Part shown: piece after piece, positions 29,406-39,790 of the stretch
How positions within the stretch are numbered: position 1 is the stretch's first letter
Layout: each line of letters opens with the position of its first letter
Assembly (NCBI RefSeq): GCF_006483445.1
Contig: NZ_PPPT01000132.1
Location: 1-40,909 of the forward strand
Reading direction: 5' to 3'
From: Bradyrhizobium guangdongense
GTDB taxonomy: Bacteria; Pseudomonadota; Alphaproteobacteria; Rhizobiales; Xanthobacteraceae
Length of the DNA stretch: 40,909 nt
Translations under genes and position numbers: made by a program
Notes under the pieces: model-generated
What the model was told of the DNA's origin: nothing
Database searches by the model: none
Seen by the model: only the letters and a program-made list of their open reading frames with translations

Positions 29406-29810
29406 TCAGTCAAAACTCTGCACGGGCGGCGCCGCCGAGGTCGGCTTCGGCGCAGGCGGCGCAACCGGTGCGGCGGCCTGAACCGGCGGAGCCGCAGCAG
29501 GCCGCATCTGGCCATTGGCGTTCATCGCCTCACGCGTGCGCGCTGGTGTTGTGGCGTTCACAGCCCGATTGGCGTCACCGCGCGTCCGCTGCCGCGTCGC
29601 CGATCGCGAACCTCCCCTGAGACCCCATGAGCGTGCAATCGAGGGGCCTGCGGCATAGCCGACAAACGCACCCGCGACTGCACCGACCGGCCCCAGCACG
29701 ATCGCACCGGACACGGCTCCCAGTGCAGCATCGCCCGCGCGTTCCTGCGCAGCCGCACCTGCTGGCACGAACGCCAGCATCACGATCCCAGCGATCAAAG
29801 CCTTGTTCAT
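29406..29810 (-). CDS. Exported glycine-zipper protein, function unknown
   Basis: 134 residues from the ATG at 29810 (GGGAGG about 8 nt upstream). A signal peptide (MNKALIAGIVMLAFVPAG, AAA before QERAG) is followed by a glycine-zipper stretch (about 28-60: GDAALGAVSGAIVLGPVGAV, GAFVGYAAG). An Arg/Asn-rich linker comes next, then an Ala/Pro-rich tail (AAPPVQAAAPVAPPAP). Such proteins are common in Rhizobiales envelopes and may insert in membranes; the function is not known. The stop is 7 nt from the convergent CitE-like gene, so the gene ends face each other. Confidence 0.75.
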   Translation of the reverse strand: MNKALIAGIVMLAFVPAGAAAQERAGDAALGAVSGAIVLGPVGAVAGAFVGYAAGPSIARSWGLRGGSRSATRQRTRGDANRAVNATTPARTREAMNANGQMRPAAAPPVQAAAPVAPPAPKPTSAAPPVQSFD

Positions 29811-30055
29811 CAGAGCGCCTCCCGTCATGGAAGATCAGTCGCCGCGAAATATGGCGGCAGCAGGTTTGTTCGTGGCCCAACAAAGGGCAATTCGACGATG
29901 GAACTGATGGCGGTGCACTCCCTCGCCGTCGGCCGCACCAGGCGGCTTCATGTCATTTGCTGAGGCAAAGGCCTGCCGCGGCGGATCGTCCCAAGGGGAT
30001 TTGCCTTTACCGGTAGCACGGAACTTGCAGAAATTCTGGGCGAAACAGGCAGCGC

Positions 30056-30955
30056 ATGAACCTCATCAGCCTCGATATCCGCATGCTCCGGTCGCTGATC
30101 TCGGTGGTCGACACCGGAAGCATCACCGAGACGGCGCGCCGGCTCGGCCGCACCCAGCCGGCGATCACGCTGCAGTTGCAGCGGCTGGAGGAGCTCACCG
30201 GCAAGCAGCTCTTCCTGCACAGCGGACGCCGGCTGACGCTGACTGAGGACGGCACCACGGTCCTGACCTACGCAAAGTCCATCCTGCGGTTGCATGACGA
30301 GCTGATCTCGCAACTGGCCTCGCAGGAGATCGAGGGCCAGGTCGTGCTCGGTACGCCCGATCTCTATGCGGCCTTCATGCTGCCCTCGATCCTCAGCGTG
30401 TTCCGAAAGTCCTTTCCGCGCATCCAGGTCGAGCTCAACTGCGCGTTGTCCACGCCGCTGGTGGGGCTCGTGAAACGCGGCGACGTCGACATCGCGCTGG
30501 TCACCCGCATGAACGATTTCACCGGCGGCCAGGTGGTGCGGCGCGAGCAGCTGGTCTGGATGACCGGCGATCAGTCCGCCGCGCATCAGGAGCGGCCGAT
30601 CCCGCTGGCGCTGCTACCACCCGGAAATATCTATCGCGACTACGCCATCGACACGCTGGAGCGCGCCAACCTGCGCTGGCGCATCGCCTGCGTCAGCGAG
30701 AGCGTCGGGGGCCTACAGGCCGCCGCCTTCGCCGGCATGGCCGTCACCGTGCTCGGCCGCAGCGCGCTGGTGCCGTCGATGCGGGAGATCGGACCCAATG
30801 AGGGCTTGCCGCCGCTGCCGAAGGTCGAGTTGCTGCTGTACAAATCCAGCGGCGCAACTTCGAAGGCCGCGACCGCGCTGCACGACTACCTCGCGCATTA
30901 TTTGCGGCTGGACGAGGAGTTGAGCGGCCGGGGCATCCCGATCGAGCTTTCCTGA
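30056..30955 (+). CDS. LysR-type transcriptional regulator
   Basis: DNA-binding regulator, 299 residues. The winged HTH is at about 8-65, with SVVDTGSITETARRLGRTQPAITLQLQRLE and a wing at GRRLTLTEDG. A linker helix (VLTYAKSILRLHDELISQL) and the effector-binding domain follow (about 90-290, beginning GQVVLGTPDLYAAFMLPSIL). The effector domain resembles that of regulators of small-molecule catabolism, but the ligand cannot be read from sequence. It is divergent from the glycine-zipper gene across 245 nt. No LysR box was identified with confidence, and the regulated genes are not obvious. Confidence 0.92.
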   Translation: MNLISLDIRMLRSLISVVDTGSITETARRLGRTQPAITLQLQRLEELTGKQLFLHSGRRLTLTEDGTTVLTYAKSILRLHDELISQLASQEIEGQVVLGTPDLYAAFMLPSILSVFRKSFPRIQVELNCALSTPLVGLVKRGDVDIALVTRMNDFTGGQVVRREQLVWMTGDQSAAHQERPIPLALLPPGNIYRDYAIDTLERANLRWRIACVSESVGGLQAAAFAGMAVTVLGRSALVPSMREIGPNEGLPPLPKVELLLYKSSGATSKAATALHDYLAHYLRLDEELSGRGIPIELS

Positions 30956-31195
30956 ATTGTGTCGAGGTGAATTGCAGCCGCAATCGCTGAAGGCCGTCAC
31001 CGCAGAAATTTCATCTGCCTCTCCCCGCGATCACCATGCCGCGCGAGACGACGCCGAAGGCAATACTCGCCCGCAACACGCCAGGATACAAGTGCAGCGT
31101 GTGCCTGGACGCGCATATCGGGCGTTTGGGACCTGCTCGCAACTAGGATATGCTTCGAGACGTGGCGGCGGGAACCGAGACGCAACGGTGGCCTG

Positions 31196-31492
31196 ATGTA
31201 CATGTTCATTCGAAAGTACACCAAGGTTCGTTCGGTGGCGGACGCCGCGCGCCGCGCCAAGAGCGGCGTCGGTCAGATCCTGAGGGACTCGCCTGGATTC
31301 AAGTCTTATTACGTTCTGGATGGCGGCGACGGTGTCGCGGTCGGGGTGATGATCTTCGAGGACCGCGAAAGCGCCCATGCGGCGAACGACAAGGTGCGGG
31401 AGTTCGTTCAAGCGAGCATGTTTGACCTTGATCTTGGAGACCCGGAAATCATCGCCGGGGAACTTTTGGTGAGCATAAGATCTGATGGATAG
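31196..31492 (+). CDS. Small ABM-like (dimeric alpha-beta barrel) protein
   Basis: 98 residues starting MYMFIRKYTKVRSVADAARR, with GQILRDSPGFKSYYVLDGGD, GVMIFEDRESAHAANDKVREF and a C-terminal DLGDPEIIAGELLVSI. Segments of the type PGF-x-Y ... F-x-x-x-E-S-A are typical of antibiotic-biosynthesis-monooxygenase-like ferredoxin folds. No catalytic residue can be assigned. Start: ATG at 31196 with GGTGG about 6 nt upstream; the in-frame ATG two codons later is also possible. It lies alone between the LysR gene and the convergent amidase. Confidence 0.7.
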   Translation: MYMFIRKYTKVRSVADAARRAKSGVGQILRDSPGFKSYYVLDGGDGVAVGVMIFEDRESAHAANDKVREFVQASMFDLDLGDPEIIAGELLVSIRSDG

Positions 31493-31587
31493 CTCTTCAC
31501 GGGAGCTGTTCATCACCCACGCGCACAGCGAACATCAAGCTCGGTCCGTCAAGCCATCGAATTTGCGAGGACGGCCCGGCTTGATCT

Positions 31588-33081
31588 TCACGCCTTGGCG
31601 TGTGCCCGGCTCTGCTCACGGAGCGCCAGCTGTGGCCAGAATTTCGACCAGGGCTGCGCTTCCTCGAACGCAGCGGCGATCTTGAAGATCGTCGGCTCGT
31701 CCAGCCAATGCGCGACGATCTGGAGGCCGATCGGCATGCCGTCGCGATCGAAGCCGCATGGCAGCGTCGCCGCCGGAAGCCCAGCGAGATTGATCGGCCA
31801 GGTGAAGGGCGACCAGCCGAGATGCGGGTCGACCGTGATGCCGTCGATCCTGTTAACGCCGAGCTGGCCGGCTTCGAACGCCGTCACCGCGACCGTCGGC
31901 GTGATCAGCGCATCGACGCGCTCGAACAGTTTTAGAAACGCAGTGCGCGCCTGGCCGCGGCGATAGCCGGCTTCGATATAGTCGGTGCCGCTATAGTGCC
32001 GTCCGGCGCTGACGACCTCGCGATAGTCGGCCTCGGAGCCCGCGAGGTCGGCCGTCGTTCGGCTCGCAACGGCAGCGGCCTGCTCGGTGAAGGCGATCGG
32101 CTTCAGCGTGTGCTCGAGGATGTCAGGGTCCAGCCCCGGGCCATCGATGCTCATCAGCGCGCCGCAGGACTCCAGAATGGCGACCGCCGTGTTGAAGGCC
32201 GCGCGGACGTCGGGACTGACGGCGGCATAGCCGAGATCGACGCTGGCGCCGATGCGAACGCCATTCAGCGGTCCCGGCCTGGTGTCGAAGCGGCGCGGCG
32301 ACACCGGCAGGCTCGCGGGATCGCGCAAATCGTAGCCCGCGATGATCTCCAGCGCGAGCGCAGCATCGGTCACGGTGCGCGTGATCGGCCCGGTATGGGC
32401 GAGCGAGGCCCAGGACGGCGGCGAAAATCCCGGCGAGCGCGGCACCAGACCAAATGTCGGCTTGAAGCCGAATACGCCGCAGAACGATGACGGCACGCGG
32501 ATTGAGCCGACGCCGTCGGTACCGATCGCAATCGGCCCGCAGCCGGCCGCAACGGCGGCGGCCGCACCACCACTCGATCCGCCGCTGGTGCGGTCGAGAT
32601 TCCAGGGGTTTCGCGTGGTGCCCGTCACCGGACTGTCAGCGGTGAGCTTGTAGCCGGACTCGCAAGTGGTGGTCTTGCAGGTGATGATCGCGCCGGATGC
32701 CCTGAGCGCCGACACCACGGCCGCGTCCACGTCAGGTACGAAGGCCTTGTTCATCGGCGAGCCGCCATGGGCGGGCACGCCGGCAACGAACACAAGGTCC
32801 TTGATCGTGACGGGCACGCCGGCGAACGCCCCCTTGGCTTCGCCTGCGCGCATCGCCTTGGTGAGGCGATCGGCATCCGCCCTCGCCTGCTCGTACATCG
32901 GCGTCACCACCGTGTTGCAGGCCTCATCGGTTGCCTTCAGCGCCGCAATCGTGTCGTCGACGACGTCGCGCGGGGTGAACGCCTTGCGCTTGTAGCCGGC
33001 AATGATCTCGGTCGCAGAGAGCGCGCCGAGGCCAGTCGGCGCCGGCTGTGAAGCCGTTCGTCCGGTACCATCAGTCATCAT
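31588..33081 (-). CDS. Amidase (amidase-signature family)
   Basis: Hydrolyses carboxamides with the Ser-cisSer-Lys triad. 497 residues from the ATG at 33081; an adjacent TTG (33084) and a second ATG (33078) are alternatives. In this numbering the triad is Lys94 (VPVTIKDLV), cis-Ser169 (RTSGGSSGGAAAA) and nucleophile Ser193 (DGVGSIRVP), with the family's normal spacings. LPAATLPCGFDRDGMPIGLQ near the C-terminus is also typical. GatA is unlikely because no gatB or gatC is adjacent. It is the last gene of the operon that starts with the Pot-type transporter and continues with the Mo-hydroxylase, which points to a catabolic amide. The substrate is unknown. Confidence 0.93.
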   Translation of the reverse strand: MMTDGTGRTASQPAPTGLGALSATEIIAGYKRKAFTPRDVVDDTIAALKATDEACNTVVTPMYEQARADADRLTKAMRAGEAKGAFAGVPVTIKDLVFVAGVPAHGGSPMNKAFVPDVDAAVVSALRASGAIITCKTTTCESGYKLTADSPVTGTTRNPWNLDRTSGGSSGGAAAAVAAGCGPIAIGTDGVGSIRVPSSFCGVFGFKPTFGLVPRSPGFSPPSWASLAHTGPITRTVTDAALALEIIAGYDLRDPASLPVSPRRFDTRPGPLNGVRIGASVDLGYAAVSPDVRAAFNTAVAILESCGALMSIDGPGLDPDILEHTLKPIAFTEQAAAVASRTTADLAGSEADYREVVSAGRHYSGTDYIEAGYRRGQARTAFLKLFERVDALITPTVAVTAFEAGQLGVNRIDGITVDPHLGWSPFTWPINLAGLPAATLPCGFDRDGMPIGLQIVAHWLDEPTIFKIAAAFEEAQPWSKFWPQLALREQSRAHAKA

Positions 33082-33095
33082 CAATCCCAGAAGTT

Positions 33096-33893
33096 TTACG
33101 TCAGCGCCGCGTCCACCGCGCGTTTGGCCATCACCGTCACCAGATGGGCACGGTAATCGGCTTCAGCGTGGATGTCGGAGGTCAGGCCATCGGTATCGAT
33201 CTTGATCGCCGCAATCGCGGACGGATCAAAATTCTGCGACAGCGCCGCCTCCATCGGAGGAACGCGGAACACGCCGGGACCCGCGCCGGTTACGGCGACG
33301 CGGACGCCATCGGCGAATTTCGCGACGAACACGCCAACCAGCGCATAACGCGACGCCGGCGCCTTGAACTTTGCGTAACCCGCCTTCAACGGCAGGGGAA
33401 AGCGGATCGCGGTGATGATCTCATTCGGTTCCAGTGCGGTCTCGAACAGGCCGCGGAAGAACTTGTCGGCCGTGATCTCGCGCGTGCTGGTGATGACGGT
33501 GGCGCCGAGGCCGAGGACGCCAGCCGGATAGTCGGCCGCCGGATCGTTGTTGGCGACCGAGCCGCCGATCGTGCCGCGGTTGCGCACGGCGGGATCGCCG
33601 ATCATCGATGCCAGCGCCGCAAGCGCCGGCAGCTTTGTCTGCACCAGTTTGGAAGCGGCAACCACCGCATGCGGCGTCATCGCGCCGATGGTGATGGTGG
33701 CACCCTCGTCGGTGATGCCCTTGAGGTTGCCGAGTTTTGACAGATCGATCAGCGCGGGCGGGTTGGCGAGACGCTGCTTCAGGGTCGGCAACAATGTCAT
33801 GCCGCCCGCAAGGATCTTGGCGTCCTCGACCGAGATCAGGAGCTTGGCGGCTTCCGGGATCTGACCGGGCTGGTGATACGCAAACGGTTTCAT
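33096..33893 (-). CDS. FAD-binding medium subunit of a CODH/xanthine dehydrogenase-family Mo hydroxylase
   Basis: CoxM/CutM-type flavoprotein that carries electrons from the Fe-S subunit to the acceptor. 265 residues from the ATG at 33893 (GGAGG upstream); the open frame extends to 34097 inside the large-subunit gene but has no family sequence there. FAD-binding signatures are KILAGGMTLLPTLKQR (Ala29-Gly30-Gly31) and RGTIGGSVANNDPAADYP (Thr108-Gly111). It lies 14 nt after the large-subunit stop and 14 nt before the amidase start, all on the minus strand. Confidence 0.93.
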   Translation of the reverse strand: MKPFAYHQPGQIPEAAKLLISVEDAKILAGGMTLLPTLKQRLANPPALIDLSKLGNLKGITDEGATITIGAMTPHAVVAASKLVQTKLPALAALASMIGDPAVRNRGTIGGSVANNDPAADYPAGVLGLGATVITSTREITADKFFRGLFETALEPNEIITAIRFPLPLKAGYAKFKAPASRYALVGVFVAKFADGVRVAVTGAGPGVFRVPPMEAALSQNFDPSAIAAIKIDTDGLTSDIHAEADYRAHLVTVMAKRAVDAALT

Positions 33894-33907
33894 TTTCGTT
33901 GTCCTCC

Positions 33908-36295
<2,388 letters not shown>

Positions 36296-36300
36296 GACGA

Positions 36301-36786
36301 TCAACCTCCCTTGGCGGCGTTCATGGCGGCAGCGCCGGCCATCACGGAAACGACGATGTTCTGGTAGCCGGTGCAGCGGCAGATATTGCCCTCGAGGCCG
36401 TGGCGGACGTCGGCCTCGGTCAGATCAGGCTTCTCGGTCGCGAGCGCGATCGCCGTCATCAGCATGCCCGGCGTACAGAAGCCGCATTGCAGGCCGTGAT
36501 GCTCGCGAAACGCCTCCTGCATCGGGTGCATCAGGTTCGAGCCGGGCGCGCCCTGCAGGCCCTCGATCGTGAGAAGCGTCGCACCGTCGAGCGCGGGCGC
36601 GAGCAGCGTGCAGCTCTTCACCGGCAGGCCGTCGAGATGCACCACGCAGGCACCGCACTGGCTGGTGTCGCAGCCGATATGGGTGCCCGTAAGATTGAGT
36701 TGCTCGCGCAAGAGGTCGGCGACGAGGGTCGCCGGCTCGGCCTCGACCGTGGTTGGCCGTCCGTTGAGTGTGAAGGATATCTGCAC
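36301..36786 (-). CDS. 2Fe-2S small subunit of the Mo hydroxylase
   Basis: CoxS-type ferredoxin subunit that relays electrons from the Mo centre to FAD. 161 residues from the GTG at 36786, chosen because GGGAG is 8 nt upstream and the protein then starts MQISFTLNGRP, as is usual. The plant-type cluster has Cys39, Cys44, Cys47 and Cys59 (GCDTSQCGACVVH, SCT). The C-terminal cluster has Cys101, Cys104, Cys136 and Cys138 (CGFCTPG, CRCTGY). It starts 2 nt after the transporter ATPase stop and ends 5 nt before the large subunit, direct evidence that transporter and hydroxylase share an operon. Confidence 0.94.
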   Translation of the reverse strand: MQISFTLNGRPTTVEAEPATLVADLLREQLNLTGTHIGCDTSQCGACVVHLDGLPVKSCTLLAPALDGATLLTIEGLQGAPGSNLMHPMQEAFREHHGLQCGFCTPGMLMTAIALATEKPDLTEADVRHGLEGNICRCTGYQNIVVSVMAGAAAMNAAKGG

Positions 36787-36788
36787 GA

Positions 36789-37922
36789 TCAAAACTCCCT
36801 TTGCGCGACGGATCTTTGGGCGAGTGGACGGGCGCTGCAGGTGGCCCATGTGGCCATCACGACGTCGCCGACGGTGAGGGGATCCGCGAAGAAGGTCCTT
36901 TCCGGCACGTAGGCGACGAACTCGTCGTCGGGCACGGTGTCGAGCATGACCTTGACGAAATAGCCCTGATATTCGATCGCGAGCACCCGGCTCGGCAGTG
37001 AGGTCGCGCAGCCTTCCGGCAGCGCCTGGCCCGGACGGACCAGTGCAATGTCGTCACGGCGCACGGCGATATCGACCTGGTCGCCGATGCTGACCTTGGC
37101 GCGCGCCTGAAGCGGCACCTCGATCCCGTCGGACGCAGCCTGCGCGAGCGTGAAGCTGGCGCCATTGACCTTCTCGACCCGGCCGGACAGCACGTTCTGA
37201 CCGCCCATGAACTCGGCGACGTAGCGGTCGTGCGGGTGGGCATAGACGTCGCGCGCGGCTCCCGCCTGCTTGATCTTGCCGTGCTCCATCACCACGACGA
37301 GATCGGCGAGCGCGATCGCCTCGAGCTGGGTGTGGGTGACGTGGATGAAGGTGATGCCGAGCTCGCGCTGCATCCGCCGCAACTCCTGGCGCATCTGGAC
37401 GCGGAGCTGCTCGTCGAGCGCCGACAGCGGTTCGTCCAGCAGCAGCACACGCGGCTCCGTGATCGCGGCACGCGCCAGCGCGACGCGCTGCTGCTGGCCG
37501 CCGGAGAGTTGCGCCGGCAGGCGGTCGGCAAAGCTCGTCAGCCGCACCTTCTCGATCATGGCGTCGGCGGCGCGCAGCCGGTCGCCCCTGGACATGCCGC
37601 GCACGCGCAGCGCGAAGGCGATGTTGTCGCGCACGGTTAGATGCGGAAACAGCGCGTAGGACTGGAACATCATCGCGGTACGCCGCTGCACCGGCGCGAG
37701 CCCGACCACGTTCTGGCCGCCGATCACGATCTCGCCGGCGCTCGGATCCTCGTGCCCTGCGATCATCCGCAAAATCGTGGTCTTGCCGCAGCCGGAGGGG
37801 CCGATGAAGCAGCAATAGGCGCCGTCGGCGATCTTGAGATTGACGCCGTCGACCACATTGGTCACGCCGTCAAAGCTCTTGCAGACACCCGCCAGTTCGA
37901 TATCGCCGCGCTCGATTGCCAT
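36789..37922 (-). CDS. Pot-type ABC transporter ATP-binding protein
   Basis: ATPase that drives the importer encoded upstream. 377 residues: Walker A GPSGCGKT (41-48), Q-loop MMFQSYALFPHLT (Gln87), signature LSGGQQQR (139-146), Walker B LLLDEP (160-165), and a C-terminal TOBE-type regulatory domain (about 255-365). This layout is that of PotA/spermidine-putrescine and related ATPases. The start is 13 nt after the second permease gene, and the stop is 2 nt before the coxS-type GTG. The substrate is not shown by this subunit. Confidence 0.93.
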   Translation of the reverse strand: MAIERGDIELAGVCKSFDGVTNVVDGVNLKIADGAYCCFIGPSGCGKTTILRMIAGHEDPSAGEIVIGGQNVVGLAPVQRRTAMMFQSYALFPHLTVRDNIAFALRVRGMSRGDRLRAADAMIEKVRLTSFADRLPAQLSGGQQQRVALARAAITEPRVLLLDEPLSALDEQLRVQMRQELRRMQRELGITFIHVTHTQLEAIALADLVVVMEHGKIKQAGAARDVYAHPHDRYVAEFMGGQNVLSGRVEKVNGASFTLAQAASDGIEVPLQARAKVSIGDQVDIAVRRDDIALVRPGQALPEGCATSLPSRVLAIEYQGYFVKVMLDTVPDDEFVAYVPERTFFADPLTVGDVVMATWATCSARPLAQRSVAQREF

Positions 37923-37935
37923 GCCCTGAAAACCT

Positions 37936-38826
37936 CTAGCCTTCCGCCGCCCGGCCGCGCCGCTTCTGGATCAGCACGATGCTGCCGAGACTTGCGCCGA
38001 TGACGATGAAGGAGATGATCGTCGTCACCGTCCCCAGCGCGTAGAGCGAAGGCGAGGTGACGTTGAGCGTCATGCTCCAGATCTCGAGCGGCAGCGTGTT
38101 GAGCGAGCCCGCCGTCTGCAGGCTGCGGGCGAACTCGTCATAGGATAAAGTGAAGCCGAACAGCGCGACCGCGACGATGCCGGGCGCCAGCACCGGCACG
38201 ATGACGAGCCAGATGGTCTGCCAGCGGCTCGCACCGAGGTCGTAGGCCGCCTCGTCCCAGGCACGGTTGTAGCGCGACATCACCGCGAACATCACGAGCA
38301 CGCCGAACGGCAGCGTCCAGGAGAGCTGCGCGCCGAGCGCCGACGTGTACCAGCTCGCATTCAGCCCGAGCGCCTGGAACAGGAGGCCGGTGCCGAGCCC
38401 GAGCACCAGCCCGGGCGCCACCAGGCTGCCGATCATCATGTAGAACACCACGCCATCGCCCCAGAACCGCTTGCGGAAACCGAGGCCGGCGAGGAATGAG
38501 ATCACCACCGTGATGATGGTCACGATGACCGCGAGCTTGATCGAGCGATCGAACGAGCCCTTGACGTCGCCGGTCCGTACCTGGGTGAAGAGATCGACGA
38601 ACCAGTGCAGCGACTGGCCCTTCATCGGGAACACCAACCCGCCGCGGATATCCTGGAACGACAGAATGTAGATGCAGATCATCGGACCGTAGAGCGCCAG
38701 CACATAGAGCGCGAACAGCGTCGCCAGCGCGTAGAAGGTCCAGGGGCGATTGCCTTTGCTCGGCGCAATCGCCTTGGTCGATGGCGGTGCGATCGTGTCG
38801 CGCATGTCGGCGGTGACCGCGCTCAT
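37936..38826 (-). CDS. Pot-type ABC transporter permease (PotC-like)
   Basis: Inner-membrane permease, 296 residues. A polar N-terminus (about 30) is followed by six predicted helices, the first at TFYALATLFALYVLALYGPM. The EAA loop that docks the ATPase is EAAYDLGASRWQTIWLVIVP (about 192-211). Its ATG overlaps the stop of the first permease (ATGA, 38823-38826). PotC-like by order and sequence style. Confidence 0.92.
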   Translation of the reverse strand: MSAVTADMRDTIAPPSTKAIAPSKGNRPWTFYALATLFALYVLALYGPMICIYILSFQDIRGGLVFPMKGQSLHWFVDLFTQVRTGDVKGSFDRSIKLAVIVTIITVVISFLAGLGFRKRFWGDGVVFYMMIGSLVAPGLVLGLGTGLLFQALGLNASWYTSALGAQLSWTLPFGVLVMFAVMSRYNRAWDEAAYDLGASRWQTIWLVIVPVLAPGIVAVALFGFTLSYDEFARSLQTAGSLNTLPLEIWSMTLNVTSPSLYALGTVTTIISFIVIGASLGSIVLIQKRRGRAAEG

Positions 38827-39713
38827 GAGGTGATCTCCCGGCGAATATCGACGGTGCGCAGGATCAGCGACACGATGGCGACCAGCACCAGCGTCAGGAG
38901 CACGGCGCTTGCGGCCGCGTTCGGATATTGCAGCACGCCGACGTCCTCGTAGAACGCGCTGACCACAGACGCCGAGCCGCCGCCCGACATCACCTTGACC
39001 ACGAAAAAATCGCCCATCACGATCGAGACCACGAAGATGGTGCCGAGTGCGATGCCGCTCTTGGACATCGGCACCACGATCAGGCGCATGATGTCGAATC
39101 GGCTGGCGCCCGCGTCGATCGCGGCCTCGATCAGCTTCTTGTCGATCCGCGCCATGGAATTGAAGATCGGCACGATCATGAAGATCGTGAGCTGGTGCAC
39201 ATAGGCGATGACGACGGCGAGGTCCGAGAAGAGCAGCACTTCCAGCGGCTGTCGGATCACCCCTAGCGCCAGCAGCGCCTGGTTGATCAGGCCTTCCTTG
39301 CCGAGCAGCGGAATCCAGGAAATCATCCGGATGATGTTCGAGGTCCAGAACGGCACCGTGCAGAGCAGGAACAGGCCGATCGCCAGCAACTGGTTGCGGA
39401 CGTGGAACACCAGGAAATAGGCCACGAAGAAGCCGATGATGAGCGTGAAGACCCAGGTCAGCACCGTGAACTTGATCGTGGCCAGGTAAAGCTTCAGCGT
39501 CAGCGCCGAGTGCAGGATCTCGACATAGCTTGCAAGCGTGAAGCCCGGCGTCAGGCCGCCGAACCCGTCGGTGGCGAAGAAGCTCGCAGCCAGCACCACC
39601 AGGATTGGCGCAACGAAGAACGGCACGAGCACCAGGACCAGCGGCGACACATAGAGCCAGCCGGCGAGATTTGCGCGCGGGGACGTTTGAGCTGGACTGG
39701 CACTTGGCTGCAT
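38823..39713 (-). CDS. Pot-type ABC transporter permease (PotB-like)
   Basis: Inner-membrane permease, 296 residues from the ATG at 39713. The open frame runs on into the binding-protein gene in another phase, but only this start gives a normal protein (MQPSASPAQTSPRANLAGWL followed by the first helix). Six helices, the EAA loop EAAIDAGASRFDIMRLIVVP, and FWTSNIIRMISWIPLLGKEG, a PotB-type segment. It is preceded by a GC hairpin in the 77-nt gap after the binding-protein gene. Confidence 0.92.
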   Translation of the reverse strand: MQPSASPAQTSPRANLAGWLYVSPLVLVLVPFFVAPILVVLAASFFATDGFGGLTPGFTLASYVEILHSALTLKLYLATIKFTVLTWVFTLIIGFFVAYFLVFHVRNQLLAIGLFLLCTVPFWTSNIIRMISWIPLLGKEGLINQALLALGVIRQPLEVLLFSDLAVVIAYVHQLTIFMIVPIFNSMARIDKKLIEAAIDAGASRFDIMRLIVVPMSKSGIALGTIFVVSIVMGDFFVVKVMSGGGSASVVSAFYEDVGVLQYPNAAASAVLLTLVLVAIVSLILRTVDIRREITS

Positions 39714-39740
39714 ATCGAAGCCTTGAAGTCGTCTATTGCC

Positions 39741-39762
39741 GCCGGCGCGTCGCCGCGCCGGC
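39741..39762 (-). terminator. Intercistronic GC hairpin between binding-protein and permease genes
   Basis: A perfect 9-bp stem GCCGGCGCG (39741-39749), loop TCGC, CGCGCCGGC (39754-39762). It has no T-run, so it is more likely an RNA-stabilising or attenuating hairpin that raises binding-protein output over permease output, a common arrangement in ABC operons. Confidence 0.55.
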
Positions 39763-39790
39763 GCTCGTGTCAGGTCAGGGAAAGCAGGAT

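Noticed and set aside
31493..31530. Short hairpin AGCTC/GAGCT after the ABM-like gene as a terminator
   Set aside because: Only a 5-bp stem and no T-run, too weak to claim.
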